Assembly: GCF_025770785.1 (NCBI RefSeq)
Contig: NZ_JANZLA010000002.1
Location: 124,001-188,000, forward strand
DNA: 64,000 nt
Direction: 5' to 3'
Source: Cellulomonas sp. SG140
GTDB taxonomy: Bacteria; Actinomycetota; Actinomycetes; Actinomycetales; Cellulomonadaceae
In this document: piece after piece, positions 33,813-41,673 of the stretch
How the letters are laid out: every line of letters begins with the position of its first letter
Numbering within the stretch: position 1 is the first letter of the stretch
Translations under genes and position numbers: made by a program
Notes under the pieces: generated by a model
Databases searched by the model: none
What the model saw: the letters and a program-made list of their open reading frames with translations, nothing else
Told to the model about the DNA's origin: nothing

Positions 33813-34600
33813 GGCTCGTCGTCGTCGGCTGCGCCGGCTCGTACCCCGGGCCCGACGCCGCCTGCGCGGCGTACCTGGTGCAGGCGGAGGACGCCGCCGG
33901 CCGGACGTGGACCGTGCTGCTGGACCTCGGCAACGGTGCGCTCGGCCCGCTGCAGCGCTACGCCGACCCGGCGGCGCTGGACGCGATCGGCATCTCCCAC
34001 CTGCACGCCGACCACGTCGCGGACATGGTGGTGCTCAACGTGCTGCGTCGCTACCGACCCGTCGGCGGCCCCCTGCCGCCGGTGCCGGTGCACGGGCCGG
34101 AGGGCACCTCCGAGCGGCTCGCCCAGCTGGCGGGCAGGGACCCGGCAGCCGACTGCAGCGACCAGTTCGACGTGCGGGTGTGGGACCCGGCGGCCCCGGT
34201 GACCGTCGGCCCGCTGACGCTCGCGCCGGTGGCGATGAACCACTCGCTGCCGACCTTCGGCGTGCGCGTCACCGGACCGGCGGAGGGCGACGCCTCCCGT
34301 TCCGTGACGCTGGCGTACACGGGTGACACGGACTCCGGTCCTGGCCTGGACGCGTTGGCGGCCGGGGTGGACCTGCTGCTCGCCGAGGCGAGCTACCTCG
34401 AGGGCCGGGACGACGCGTTCCGTGGCGTGCACCTGACGGGCCGACGGGCCGGCGAGGCTGCTGCCCGAGCCGGAGTCGGCCGGCTGGTGCTCACCCACGT
34501 GCCAGCGTGGAACGACGCCGAGGTGTCGCTCGCCGAGGCCCGCGCGGCGTTCGACGGTCCCGTGCACCTGGCCGCACCCGGCGCCGTGCACGCTCTCTGA
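33809..34600 (+). CDS. MBL-fold metal-dependent hydrolase (RNase Z-like)
   Basis: This 263-residue beta-lactamase-fold hydrolase has the metal motif [12 protein letters not shown] near residue 55 (HxHxDH), the second-shell Asp in [16 protein letters not shown] and the His in LVLTHVPAW. It lacks the extended exosite arm of true RNase Z, so it may act on tRNA, cyclic nucleotides or small phosphodiesters. The murI-MBL-rph order is common in actinobacteria, and the rph neighbour suggests RNA processing. Confidence 0.85.
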   Translation: MRLVVVGCAGSYPGPDAACAAYLVQAEDAAGRTWTVLLDLGNGALGPLQRYADPAALDAIGISHLHADHVADMVVLNVLRRYRPVGGPLPPVPVHGPEGTSERLAQLAGRDPAADCSDQFDVRVWDPAAPVTVGPLTLAPVAMNHSLPTFGVRVTGPAEGDASRSVTLAYTGDTDSGPGLDALAAGVDLLLAEASYLEGRDDAFRGVHLTGRRAGEAAARAGVGRLVLTHVPAWNDAEVSLAEARAAFDGPVHLAAPGAVHAL

Positions 34601-34658
34601 GCGCGGCCCGTCGCGGGGCGTCTGACGGTCGGCCCAGGAGCGTGTCGGGGCGCCCGGA

Positions 34659-34664
34659 TAGGCT
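34659..34664 (+). promoter_or_regulatory. Putative -10 box (leaderless) for rph
   Basis: TAGGCT lies 7 nt before ATG 34672 with no Shine-Dalgarno. Confidence 0.5.
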
Positions 34665-34671
34665 CGCGCCC

Positions 34672-35475
34672 ATGACCGTCCCCCCTTCGACGCCCTCCAC
34701 CGGCGTGCCCGCCCGCGCCGACGGGCGCGCGCTCGACGAGCTGCGCCCCGTCGCCCTGACCCGTCGCTTCCTGCAGACCGGTGAGGGCAGCGTCCTCGTC
34801 GAGTTCGGGCAGACGACGGTGCTGTGCGTCGCCTCCTTCACCGAGGGCGTGCCGCGCTGGCGCAAGGGCTCGGGCCAGGGCTGGGTCACCGCGGAGTACG
34901 CGATGCTGCCGCGCGCGACGAGCACGCGGTCCGACCGCGAGTCGGTCAAGGGCCGTGTCGGTGGCCGTACGCACGAGATCTCGCGGCTCGTCGGACGCTC
35001 CCTGCGGGCCATCATCGACGTCGCGGCCCTCGGCGAGAACACGATCGTGCTGGACTGCGACGTGCTCCAGGCGGACGGCGGCACCCGCACCGCGGCGATC
35101 ACCGGCGCGTACGTCGCGCTGGCGGACGCGGTCGCGTGGGCTCGGGAGCAGGGGCTGGTCCCCGCCGGTCGCACCGTGCTCACCGACTCGGTCAGCGCCG
35201 TCAGCGTCGGCATCGTCGACGGTGCCCCGATGCTCGACCTGCCGTACGTCGAGGACGTCCGCGCGGAGACGGACATGAACGTGGTGGTGACCGGCAGCGG
35301 GAAGTTCGTCGAGGTGCAGGGAACTGCCGAGCACGCGACGTTCGACCGCGCGGAGCTCGACACGCTGCTGGACCTGGCGCTGGTGGGGACCGGCCGGCTG
35401 ACGGCGCTGCAGCAGCAGGCGCTCGCCGCCGCGCCCGGCACCCGGGTGACGGCCGGCGCCGAGGTCGCCCCGTGA
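34672..35475 (+). CDS. rph: Ribonuclease PH
   Basis: This 267-residue phosphorolytic 3'-exoribonuclease trims tRNA precursors. The family motifs are [54 protein letters not shown] and [20 protein letters not shown] followed by [20 protein letters not shown]. It is the first gene of an rph-rdgB unit (GTGA overlap). An ATP-binding ABC-F gene follows only 2 bp after rdgB. Confidence 0.96.
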   Translation: MTVPPSTPSTGVPARADGRALDELRPVALTRRFLQTGEGSVLVEFGQTTVLCVASFTEGVPRWRKGSGQGWVTAEYAMLPRATSTRSDRESVKGRVGGRTHEISRLVGRSLRAIIDVAALGENTIVLDCDVLQADGGTRTAAITGAYVALADAVAWAREQGLVPAGRTVLTDSVSAVSVGIVDGAPMLDLPYVEDVRAETDMNVVVTGSGKFVEVQGTAEHATFDRAELDTLLDLALVGTGRLTALQQQALAAAPGTRVTAGAEVAP

Positions 35476-36110
35476 CGGCTGCGCCCGGCACGACCGCGCC
35501 CGTCCGCCTGGTGCTCGCCACCCACAACGCCCACAAGGTGCGCGAGCTGCGCGAGATCCTCGTGCCGGCGCTGCCGGGGCTGGACGCGGCGAGCATCGTG
35601 GGCGCGGGCGACGTGGGTGCCACGGAACCGGTGGAGGACGGGCTGACCTTCGCCGAGAACGCCCTGATCAAGGCGCGTGCGATCGCGGCCTTCACCGGGC
35701 TGCCCGCCGTGGCTGACGACTCCGGGCTGGCGGTGGACGTGCTCGGCGGTGCACCCGGCATCTTCTCGGCGCGGTGGAGCGGCCGGCACGGGGACGACGC
35801 GGCCAACCTCGAGCTGCTGCTGGCCCAGCTGGCGGACATCGCGCCCGAGCACCGCACCGCCCGGTTCATGTGTGCGGCGGCGCTGGTGACGCCGGACGGG
35901 CGCGAGGAGGTCCGGACCGGGTCGCTGGACGGCGTGCTCGCCACCGAGCCGCGCGGCGCGCACGGCTTCGGCTACGACCCCGTGCTGGTGCCGCTCGGCG
36001 AGACGCGGACGTGCGCGGAGCTGACGCCGGCGGAGAAGAACGCCATCAGCCACCGCGGCAAGGCGTTCCGTGCGCTCGCCCCGCTCGTGGTCCACGCCCT
36101 GGGCGGCTGA
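35472..36110 (+). CDS. rdgB: XTP/dITP diphosphatase (RdgB/HAM1)
   Basis: This 212-residue pyrophosphatase removes non-canonical purine nucleotides (dITP, XTP). Visible motifs are [18 protein letters not shown] near the N-terminus, [34 protein letters not shown] with the catalytic acidic pair, [13 protein letters not shown] and [18 protein letters not shown] 35472 overlaps the rph stop by 4 bp. Confidence 0.95.
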   Translation: MTAAPGTTAPVRLVLATHNAHKVRELREILVPALPGLDAASIVGAGDVGATEPVEDGLTFAENALIKARAIAAFTGLPAVADDSGLAVDVLGGAPGIFSARWSGRHGDDAANLELLLAQLADIAPEHRTARFMCAAALVTPDGREEVRTGSLDGVLATEPRGAHGFGYDPVLVPLGETRTCAELTPAEKNAISHRGKAFRALAPLVVHALGG

Positions 36111-36112
36111 GC

Positions 36113-37792
36113 GTGACGGACGCCGCCCGGGTGCAGCTGGTGGCGGACGAGGTGACGTTCGGCTACCCGGCGCACCCGGTGCTCGACCGGGTGTCGCTCG
36201 TCGTGTCCGCGGGCGACCGGCTCGGCCTGGTCGGGGAGAACGGCACCGGCAAGACGACCCTGCTGCGGGTGCTGGCCGGTGAGCTAGCTCCGCTGGGCGG
36301 CTCGGTGCGCCGTTCGGGGACCCTCGCGGTGGTGGAGCAGGAGCTGCGGGCGGCGAGCGATGCGACCGTCGGCGACGTCGTCCGGACGTCGCTGCAGGCT
36401 GCGCGGGCCGCCGCGGCGGCGCTCGAGCACGCCATCGCTGCGTTCGACCACGCCAGCGGCGAGCTCGCCACCTTGACCGAGGCCGTGGAAGCCATGGAGC
36501 ACCTGGCGGCCTGGGACGCCGACCGTCGGGTGGACGAGGCGCTGAGCCGGTTCGGTGCGCCGCGCGACCCCCGGCGGCGGCTGGCGGAGCTGTCGGTGGG
36601 GGAGCGGTACCGCGTGCGGCTGGCCGCGCGGCTCGCCGAGCGGTCCGACCTGCTGCTGCTGGACGAGCCGACCAACCACCTCGACGCCGCCGGGGTGGAC
36701 TACCTGACCGCTCAGCTGCGGCAGTGGCGGGGCGCGCTCGTCGTCGTGACCCACGACCGGCGCCTGCTCGACGACGTGATGACGGGGATCCTCGACCTGG
36801 ACCCGTCGATGGACGGGCGTCCCGCGCTGTACGGGGCCGCCCGGTACGCCGACTACCGGTACGCCCGCGACGAGATGCTGCGCCGGTGGCGGGCGCGGTA
36901 CCGCGCCGAGCGCAAGCGTGCCGCGGCACTGGCCGACCGGCTCGACCAGTCCTACGAGCAGCTGTCGGACGAGTGGCGCCCGCCCAAGGGCAGCCAGGCG
37001 CACCGGCGGGCCACCCGCGCGCGCAGCAAGGTCACCACCGTCGACCGGTTGATGCAGCGCCTCGCCGAGCAGTCCGTCGAGGTTCCCGTACCGCCACCGG
37101 CCCTGGCGTTCCCGGACCTGCCGTCCACCCCGAGCACCTACGGCGGCGGTCCGCTGCTGGACGTGCGCGCTCCCCGCGTGGCGGGCCGGTTGGACCTGCC
37201 CGGCCGGCGCATCGAGGTGGCCCCGTGCAGCCGCCTGCTGGTCACCGGGCCCAACGGGTCTGGCAAGTCGACGCTGCTCGCCGTGCTGGCCGGCACCCTC
37301 GCGACGGACCGTGGCGCCCGTGTGCTCGCACCAGGGACGCGGCTCGGGGTGCTGGCGCAGGAGTCGGACGACGTGACGGCGGACGCAGACGGGACCGCCC
37401 GAGCAGCTGCGCGGGAGGCTCGGCCGGACGGCGGCGCGCCGACGGCGTTCGAGGCCTACGCCGAGCACGCGCTCGGTCTGCTCGCCTCCGGCAGCCTCGA
37501 CCCTGCGCAGCTCGTACCGGTCGCGGCACTGGGTCTGCTGACCGAGCAGGACCTGGACCGGCCGCTGGCGGAGCTGTCCGTCGGTCAGCGCCGCCGGTTC
37601 GAGCTGGCCAAGGCCCTGCTCGCGGCACCGCATGTGCTGGTGCTCGACGAGCCGACCAACCACCTGTCCGTCGGGCTGGTCGACGAGCTCACGTCGGCCC
37701 TGCGCGCCACGTCCGCCGCCGTGGTCGTCGCGACCCACGACCGCCAGATGCTCGCCGATCTCGCCGACTGGCCCCGTCTGGATCTGTCCTGA
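36113..37792 (+). CDS. ABC-F ATPase, ribosome-protection type
   Basis: This 559-residue soluble protein has two ABC cassettes and no membrane domain. Cassette 1 has VGENGTGKTTLLRVL, LSVGERYRVRLAA and LLLLDEPTNHLD. Cassette 2 has TGPNGSGKSTLLAVL, LSVGQRRRFELAK and LVLDEPTNHLS. A charged inter-domain linker (residues ~260-330) carries RAERKRAAALADRLDQSYEQ, where antibiotic-resistance ABC-F proteins reach into the ribosome. It may protect ribosomes from macrolide/lincosamide-type drugs, or be a housekeeping translation factor. It starts 2 nt after rdgB and appears to share its transcript. Confidence 0.82.
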   Translation: MTDAARVQLVADEVTFGYPAHPVLDRVSLVVSAGDRLGLVGENGTGKTTLLRVLAGELAPLGGSVRRSGTLAVVEQELRAASDATVGDVVRTSLQAARAAAAALEHAIAAFDHASGELATLTEAVEAMEHLAAWDADRRVDEALSRFGAPRDPRRRLAELSVGERYRVRLAARLAERSDLLLLDEPTNHLDAAGVDYLTAQLRQWRGALVVVTHDRRLLDDVMTGILDLDPSMDGRPALYGAARYADYRYARDEMLRRWRARYRAERKRAAALADRLDQSYEQLSDEWRPPKGSQAHRRATRARSKVTTVDRLMQRLAEQSVEVPVPPPALAFPDLPSTPSTYGGGPLLDVRAPRVAGRLDLPGRRIEVAPCSRLLVTGPNGSGKSTLLAVLAGTLATDRGARVLAPGTRLGVLAQESDDVTADADGTARAAAREARPDGGAPTAFEAYAEHALGLLASGSLDPAQLVPVAALGLLTEQDLDRPLAELSVGQRRRFELAKALLAAPHVLVLDEPTNHLSVGLVDELTSALRATSAAVVVATHDRQMLADLADWPRLDLS

Positions 37793-37821
37793 CGGAGCCG
37801 CGCCTCGTAGCGCCCGCCCGG

Positions 37822-38376
37822 TCAGGGCATGCGGCCCACGTGGGCCATGGCCTGGCGCAGCAGCAGCCCCTGGCCGCCGTTCATCTCCAGCTGCACGTCC
37901 TGCTCGCAGGCCTGCTCGGGGGTGATCCAGGCGAGGTCGAGGGCGTCCTGCTGCGGACGGCAGTCGCCGGCGACCGGCACGACGTAGGCGAGCGACACCG
38001 CGTGCTGGCGCGGGTCGTGGTACGGCGTCACGCCGGGCGTCGGGAGGTACTCGGCCACGGTGAACGGCTGCGGGCTCGCCGGGATCTGCGGCAGGGCCAT
38101 CGGGCCGAGGTCCTTCTCGATGTGCCGCACCAGCGCGTCCCGGACCCGCTCGTGGAACATCACGCGTCCCGAGACGAGCGCCCGGGACATCACACCCTCC
38201 GGTGTGACCCGGAGCAGCAGCCCGACGGCCACCACGTCGCCGGAGTCGTCCACCCGGACCGGCACGGCGTCCACGTACAGGATCGGCAGCCACTGCCGCG
38301 CGGACGCGATCTGGTCGGCGCGCAGCCAGCCGGCGGGGCGCTCGGACTCGGGCGGGAACTCGGCGGTGTCGGTCAC
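37822..38376 (-). CDS. NUDIX-related (DUF4916) protein
   Basis: This 184-residue protein resembles the actinobacterial DUF4916/NUDIX-like family: LPILYVDAVPVRVDDSGDVV, VGLLLRVTPEGVMSRALVSG, and later HAVSLAYVVPVAGDCRPQQ. A canonical NUDIX box (GX5EX7REUXEEXGU) is not obvious, so catalytic activity is uncertain. Convergent with the ABC-F gene. GTG 38376 lies 6 nt after a TAGAAC -10-like box. Confidence 0.7.
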   Translation of the reverse strand: MTDTAEFPPESERPAGWLRADQIASARQWLPILYVDAVPVRVDDSGDVVAVGLLLRVTPEGVMSRALVSGRVMFHERVRDALVRHIEKDLGPMALPQIPASPQPFTVAEYLPTPGVTPYHDPRQHAVSLAYVVPVAGDCRPQQDALDLAWITPEQACEQDVQLEMNGGQGLLLRQAMAHVGRMP

Positions 38377-38382
38377 CGCCCT

Positions 38383-38388
38383 GTTCTA
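38383..38388 (-). promoter_or_regulatory. Putative -10 box for NUDIX-related gene
   Basis: TAGAAC (minus strand) lies 6 nt before the GTG start. The last base departs from TANNNT. Confidence 0.35.
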
Positions 38389-38518
38389 CCCCGTGCGGGT
38401 GCGCATCCGTGGCCGCACGCTCCGGCGGGTGGCACACCGGCCCGTGCACCGGGTGCGGAATACCTGCGGGGCGCCGCACGCTGAAGGGGCAGGACCGACG
38501 ACGAGAGGATCACCACTC

Positions 38519-38890
38519 ATGGCCACCACCACCCTCACCGGTGCCACCATCGGCGACACCGTCCGCGACAACGGCATCGTGCTGGTCGACTTCTGGGCGT
38601 CCTGGTGCGGCCCGTGCCGCATGTTCGCCCCGATCTTCGACGCCGCCTCGCAGCAGCACCCGGACATCGTGTTCGGAAAGGTCGACACCGAGGCCGAGCA
38701 GGACCTGGCTGCCGAGCTCCAGATCACCTCGATCCCGACGCTGATGGCCTTCCGCGACGGCATCCTCGTCTTCAACCAGGCGGGCGCACTGCCTGCGCCG
38801 ACCCTGGAGCAGGTCATCACCGCGGTGAAGGACCTCGACATGGACGAGGTGCGCGAGAAGATCAGCCAGCGCGAGACCGCGAACGCCTGA
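38519..38890 (+). CDS. Thioredoxin (second copy)
   Basis: This 123-residue thioredoxin has active site WCGPC (FWASWCGPCRMF) and the cis-Pro loop TSIPTLMAF. It is closely similar over its length to the thioredoxin at 6436-6813 (shared DNGIVLVDFW / VDTEAEQDLA / VITAVKDLDMDEV), indicating a gene duplication. AGAGGATCACCACTC before ATG 38519 includes a GAGG ribosome binding site. It stands alone and ends before a strong bidirectional hairpin, so it may be the general housekeeping copy. Confidence 0.9.
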   Translation: MATTTLTGATIGDTVRDNGIVLVDFWASWCGPCRMFAPIFDAASQQHPDIVFGKVDTEAEQDLAAELQITSIPTLMAFRDGILVFNQAGALPAPTLEQVITAVKDLDMDEVREKISQRETANA

Positions 38891-38962
38891 CGGCCCGTCG
38901 ACCGCGCCGGGCAGCGGCTCCTGCCGCCGTCCACGCCACCGGTCGGCACCCTGAACGAACCG

Positions 38963-38995
38963 AAGGCCCGCTCACCTCGACGGTGAGCGGGCCTT
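38963..38995. terminator. Bidirectional terminator between thioredoxin and tRNA-Leu
   Basis: AAGGCCCGCTCACC (38963-38976) pairs perfectly with GGTGAGCGGGCCTT (38982-38995), a 14-bp stem with a 5-nt loop. A short TCGTCGTG run follows. Confidence 0.85.
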
Positions 38996-39042
38996 CGTCG
39001 TGCCGAGCGCGTCGCCGGCCTGCCGAGACCGACGTGCGGACG

Positions 39043-39125
39043 TGCGGGAGGCGGGACTTGAACCCGCACGCCCGTGAGGGCACCAGGACCTAAACCTGGC
39101 GTGGCTGCCGTTTCACCACTCCCGC
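39043..39125 (-). tRNA. tRNA-Leu (anticodon TAG)
   Basis: The minus strand folds into a class II tRNA with acceptor stem GCGGGAG/CTCCCGC, anticodon loop TTTAGGT (anticodon TAG), a long variable arm (TGCCCTCACGGGCGT) and T-arm GGGTTCAAGTCCC. The discriminator is A. CCA is not encoded. Confidence 0.95.
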
Positions 39126-39228
39126 GCGAGCGGTACCGCCGCGCGTCGCCGATCCTCGCACAGGGCGCGGCACGGGCGACGCGGTCGGCGAAGCCCCATC
39201 GGGAGGGCCGGCCGCGGCGAGCGTCTCG

Positions 39229-39696
39229 TCAGACGAGCTGCAGGTCCCGGCGCAGCTTGGCGACGTGGCCGGTGGCCTTGACGTTGTACTGGGCCAGCTC
39301 GACGACGCCGTCGGGGTCGACCACCACGGTCGAGCGGATGACGCCGACCACCGTCTTGCCGTACAGCGTCTTCTCGCCCCAGGCGCCCCACGCCTCGAGC
39401 ACCTGGTGCTGCGGGTCGGACGCCAGCGGGTAGGTCAGGTGCTCCGCCTCGGCGAACTGCGCAAGCCGCTCGGGCGTGTCGGGCGAGACGCCGACCACCC
39501 GGTAGCCGGCGCTCTGCAGCGAGCCGAGCGAGTCGCGGAAGTCGCACGCCTGCGTCGTGCAGCCTGGCGTCATGGCCGCCGGGTAGAAGTACACGATCAC
39601 GTGCGAACCGCGCAGGTCGGAGAGCGTCACGGTGCCACCGTCGGCGGTGGGCAGCGTGAAGTCGGGAGCCGGGTCGCCGGCGGACAGTCGAGGCAC
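39229..39696 (-). CDS. bcp: Thioredoxin-dependent peroxiredoxin (Bcp/PrxQ)
   Basis: This 155-residue peroxiredoxin reduces hydrogen peroxide and alkyl peroxides. The peroxidatic and resolving Cys are in MTPGCTTQACDFRD (C-x4-C), typical of atypical 2-Cys PrxQ enzymes. Other motifs are APDFTLPTADGGTVTLSDLR and HVIVYFYPAAMTPG. GGGAGGATCCC gives a good ribosome binding site before GTG 39696. It diverges from a GroES-like gene. Its probable electron donor is a thioredoxin such as those encoded at 38519 or 6436. Confidence 0.93.
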   Translation of the reverse strand: MPRLSAGDPAPDFTLPTADGGTVTLSDLRGSHVIVYFYPAAMTPGCTTQACDFRDSLGSLQSAGYRVVGVSPDTPERLAQFAEAEHLTYPLASDPQHQVLEAWGAWGEKTLYGKTVVGVIRSTVVVDPDGVVELAQYNVKATGHVAKLRRDLQLV

Positions 39697-39723
39697 GGGA
39701 TCCTCCCGGGGTCGTTTCTGCCC

Positions 39724-39745
39724 ACCCTATGTCGGCGGGTACCGT
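39724..39745. promoter_or_regulatory. Divergent -10 boxes for bcp and GroES-like gene
   Basis: TAGGGT (39729-39724, minus) serves bcp, giving a short leader with a ribosome binding site. TACCGT (39740-39745, plus) lies 7 nt before GTG 39753, which decides the leaderless start of the GroES-like gene. Confidence 0.5.
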
Positions 39746-39752
39746 GCCCGTC

Positions 39753-40094
39753 GTGACCGCCCGGGACGAGACGAGCTCCGCCGACCTGCCGATCCGGATG
39801 CTCAACGACCGTGTCCTGGTCGCCCTGGACCAGGACAGCTCCGAGCGCCGCTCGGCGGCCGGCATCGTCATCCCTGCCACGGCCACCGTGGCGAAGCGGC
39901 TGGCGTGGGCACGCGTGGTCGCGGTGGGCCAGCACGTGCGGCAGGTGGCGGTCGGCGACCGGGTGCTGTTCGACCCGGAGGACCGTGCCGAGGTGGAGCT
40001 CGCCGGCGCGACCTACGTGCTGCTGCGGGAGAAGGACGTGCACGCGGTCGCGGAGCCCCGCGGCGAGGGTCAGGGGACGGGCCTCTACCTCTAG
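39753..40094 (+). CDS. GroES-like (chaperonin 10 fold) protein
   Basis: This 113-residue protein resembles co-chaperonin 10: IRMLNDRVLVALDQ, GIVIPATATVAKRLAWARVV, VAVGDRVLFDPEDRAEVELA and YVLLREKDVHAVA. It is longer and more diverged than GroES and lies apart from any groEL, so it may be a specialised co-chaperonin. I chose GTG 39753 because it follows TACCGT by 7 nt; ATG 39729 would lie inside the bcp promoter. Confidence 0.78.
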   Translation: MTARDETSSADLPIRMLNDRVLVALDQDSSERRSAAGIVIPATATVAKRLAWARVVAVGQHVRQVAVGDRVLFDPEDRAEVELAGATYVLLREKDVHAVAEPRGEGQGTGLYL

Positions 40095-40230
40095 CCGGTC
40101 GACCTCTGGCCGTTCGGCGCTGCGACCCGCATCCGCCGGGACGGCCGGCTGCGGCGGCTCGCGAGGCTGCCGTCGGCGGGGCACGGCCCGTCGCACGTTC
40201 GCACGGATGGCGGCTGGGCGAATCCCGATC

Positions 40231-40255
40231 CGTGGGTCACGATGGAGGACCCACG
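40231..40255. promoter_or_regulatory. Inverted repeat upstream of small acidic protein gene
   Basis: CGTGGGTC (40231-40238) and GACCCACG (40248-40255) form a perfect 8-bp inverted repeat with CGATC/ATCG flanks, ending 15 nt before ATG 40271. It may be an operator or a 5'UTR hairpin. Confidence 0.35.
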
Positions 40256-40270
40256 ATCGGACGGAGCCCC

Positions 40271-40507
40271 ATGGCGCAGGACGACGAGACCACGGCCGAC
40301 CAGCCGCAGACGAGCCCGGTGCCGCCGGCACCGCGTGCCGACGAGGAGCAGTCCCGCGTCGCGCAGGAGCTGCTCGCCGAGCACGTGCCGCTCGCGCTGC
40401 TGGTGGACCTCGTCGCACCGGTCGTGTCGTCCGAGGAGATCCTGCAGACCGAGGGCCTGCCGGAGGAGACGTGGTGGGAGGCCGAGCCCGAGACGCCCGG
40501 TGCCTGA
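40271..40507 (+). CDS. Small acidic protein of unknown function
   Basis: This 78-residue protein is strongly acidic and has a Pro/Thr/Gln-rich start, then EEQSRVAQELLAEHVPLALL and VVSSEEILQTEGLPEETWWE. The helical middle and Trp-Trp pair suggest a small folded domain. No family is recognised. GGAG precedes the ATG, and a tRNA-Lys gene follows 86 bp downstream. Confidence 0.55.
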   Translation: MAQDDETTADQPQTSPVPPAPRADEEQSRVAQELLAEHVPLALLVDLVAPVVSSEEILQTEGLPEETWWEAEPETPGA

Positions 40508-40593
40508 CCCGGCTGCCCTGTCCCGGCGTGCCGGGGTCGCCTTGACCTCCGGTTTCGCATCCGCGGCCCACCCCTGCTAACGTTTCGCCCCGC

Positions 40594-40666
<73 letters not shown>

Positions 40667-40671
40667 CAGAC

Positions 40672-40709
40672 GAGGGCCCCTGACGGCGGAGACGCTGTCA
40701 GGGGCCCTC
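40672..40709 (+). terminator. Terminator of tRNA-Lys
   Basis: GAGGGCCCCTGAC (40672-40684) pairs perfectly with GTCAGGGGCCCTC (40697-40709) around a 12-nt loop, immediately after the tRNA. Confidence 0.85.
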
Positions 40710-40752
40710 TGGCATGGAGGGCGTCGACGATGTCGGCACGCCCTGCAGCTGC

Positions 40753-41532
40753 TCACCAGGTCGTGTCGCCGCGGATCACCGCGTCGCTGCCGCCGTCCAC
40801 GAACACCACCTGACCGCACAGGTGCGTGTTCTCCTCGCTGGTGAGCCACGCGAGCAGCCGCGCCACCACCTCCGGCTGGGCGATGCCGTTGAGGGGCATC
40901 GGGACCAGCTTCAGCAGCTCCGTGCGGGCTTGTTCGGTGGTGAGCATGCCGCTGGTCATCGGTGTCTCGATGACGCCCGGCGCCACGGCGTTGAGCGGGA
41001 TCGACGCACCCGCCCACTCCGGGGTCGGCGCAGTGCGGCGCACCCACTGGGCGAAGGCCTTCTTCGTGGAGCTGTAGATGAGGTTGCGCAGCTCCGGGTC
41101 CTGCGCCAGGACCTCGGCACGAGCCAGGGCTGCGGTCTCGTCGCCCGCGGTCATGTGGGCCACCAGCTCGTCGTCCAGCGGGTGCAGGCTGGCCATCGAC
41201 GACACGCCGACGGCGCGAGGCGCCGCGGAGCCGAGCAGCAGCGGACGCAGGCCCTCGAGCGTGGCCACCATGCCGAAGAAGTTCACCGAGACGGTCGGGG
41301 GTGCCGGGATCGCCAGCCCGGCGATGGCGAGGACGGCGTCCACCGTGCCCCCGCTGAGGGCGGCGACCTCGTCGACGAGTGCGGTCCGTCCCTCGGCCGT
41401 GGTGAGGTCGACCGTCACGTCGGCGTCGTGCAGGTCGACGCCGATCACCTTGTCGTCACGGGACTCGAGCAGCTCCTTCGTGGCCTTCCCGATGCCGGAG
41501 GCCGCTCCCGTGATCACGTACGTGCGAGCCAT
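40753..41532 (-). CDS. Short-chain dehydrogenase/reductase
   Basis: This 259-residue classical SDR binds NAD(P) through TGAASGIGKATKELLES. It has the Ser in VGVSSMASLHP and the catalytic YSSTKKAFAQW (Y-x3-K). It also has the unusually long segment DDELVAHMTAGDETAALARA between Ser and Tyr, resembling 3-alpha-hydroxysteroid/carbonyl reductase-type SDRs. The C-terminus ends FVDGGSDAVIRGDTTW. The substrate is unknown. AAGGAG lies 6 nt before the ATG, with a TAGCAT -10 box at 41582-41577. Confidence 0.87.
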   Translation of the reverse strand: MARTYVITGAASGIGKATKELLESRDDKVIGVDLHDADVTVDLTTAEGRTALVDEVAALSGGTVDAVLAIAGLAIPAPPTVSVNFFGMVATLEGLRPLLLGSAAPRAVGVSSMASLHPLDDELVAHMTAGDETAALARAEVLAQDPELRNLIYSSTKKAFAQWVRRTAPTPEWAGASIPLNAVAPGVIETPMTSGMLTTEQARTELLKLVPMPLNGIAQPEVVARLLAWLTSEENTHLCGQVVFVDGGSDAVIRGDTTW

Positions 41533-41551
41533 GGCTGTCTCCTTCGACCCT

Positions 41552-41569
41552 GGTGGCTCCGTTGCCACC
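41552..41569. promoter_or_regulatory. Inverted repeat in the SDR 5'UTR
   Basis: GGTGGC-N6-GCCACC lies between the -10 box and the ribosome binding site of the SDR gene, where a repressor or an mRNA hairpin could act. Confidence 0.35.
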
Positions 41570-41661
41570 TGTCCCGATGCTAGGGACGTCGTGCCTCGTC
41601 GTCGCCGGTCGGTGACGCCTGCCCCGGCCTCGGGTCGTCGGACGTCCCGACGTCCCCGGAC

Positions 41662-41667
41662 TACCAT
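41662..41667 (+). promoter_or_regulatory. Putative -10 box (leaderless) for aminotransferase
   Basis: TACCAT lies 6 nt before GTG 41674, with no Shine-Dalgarno sequence. Confidence 0.5.
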
Positions 41668-41673
41668 CCCCGC

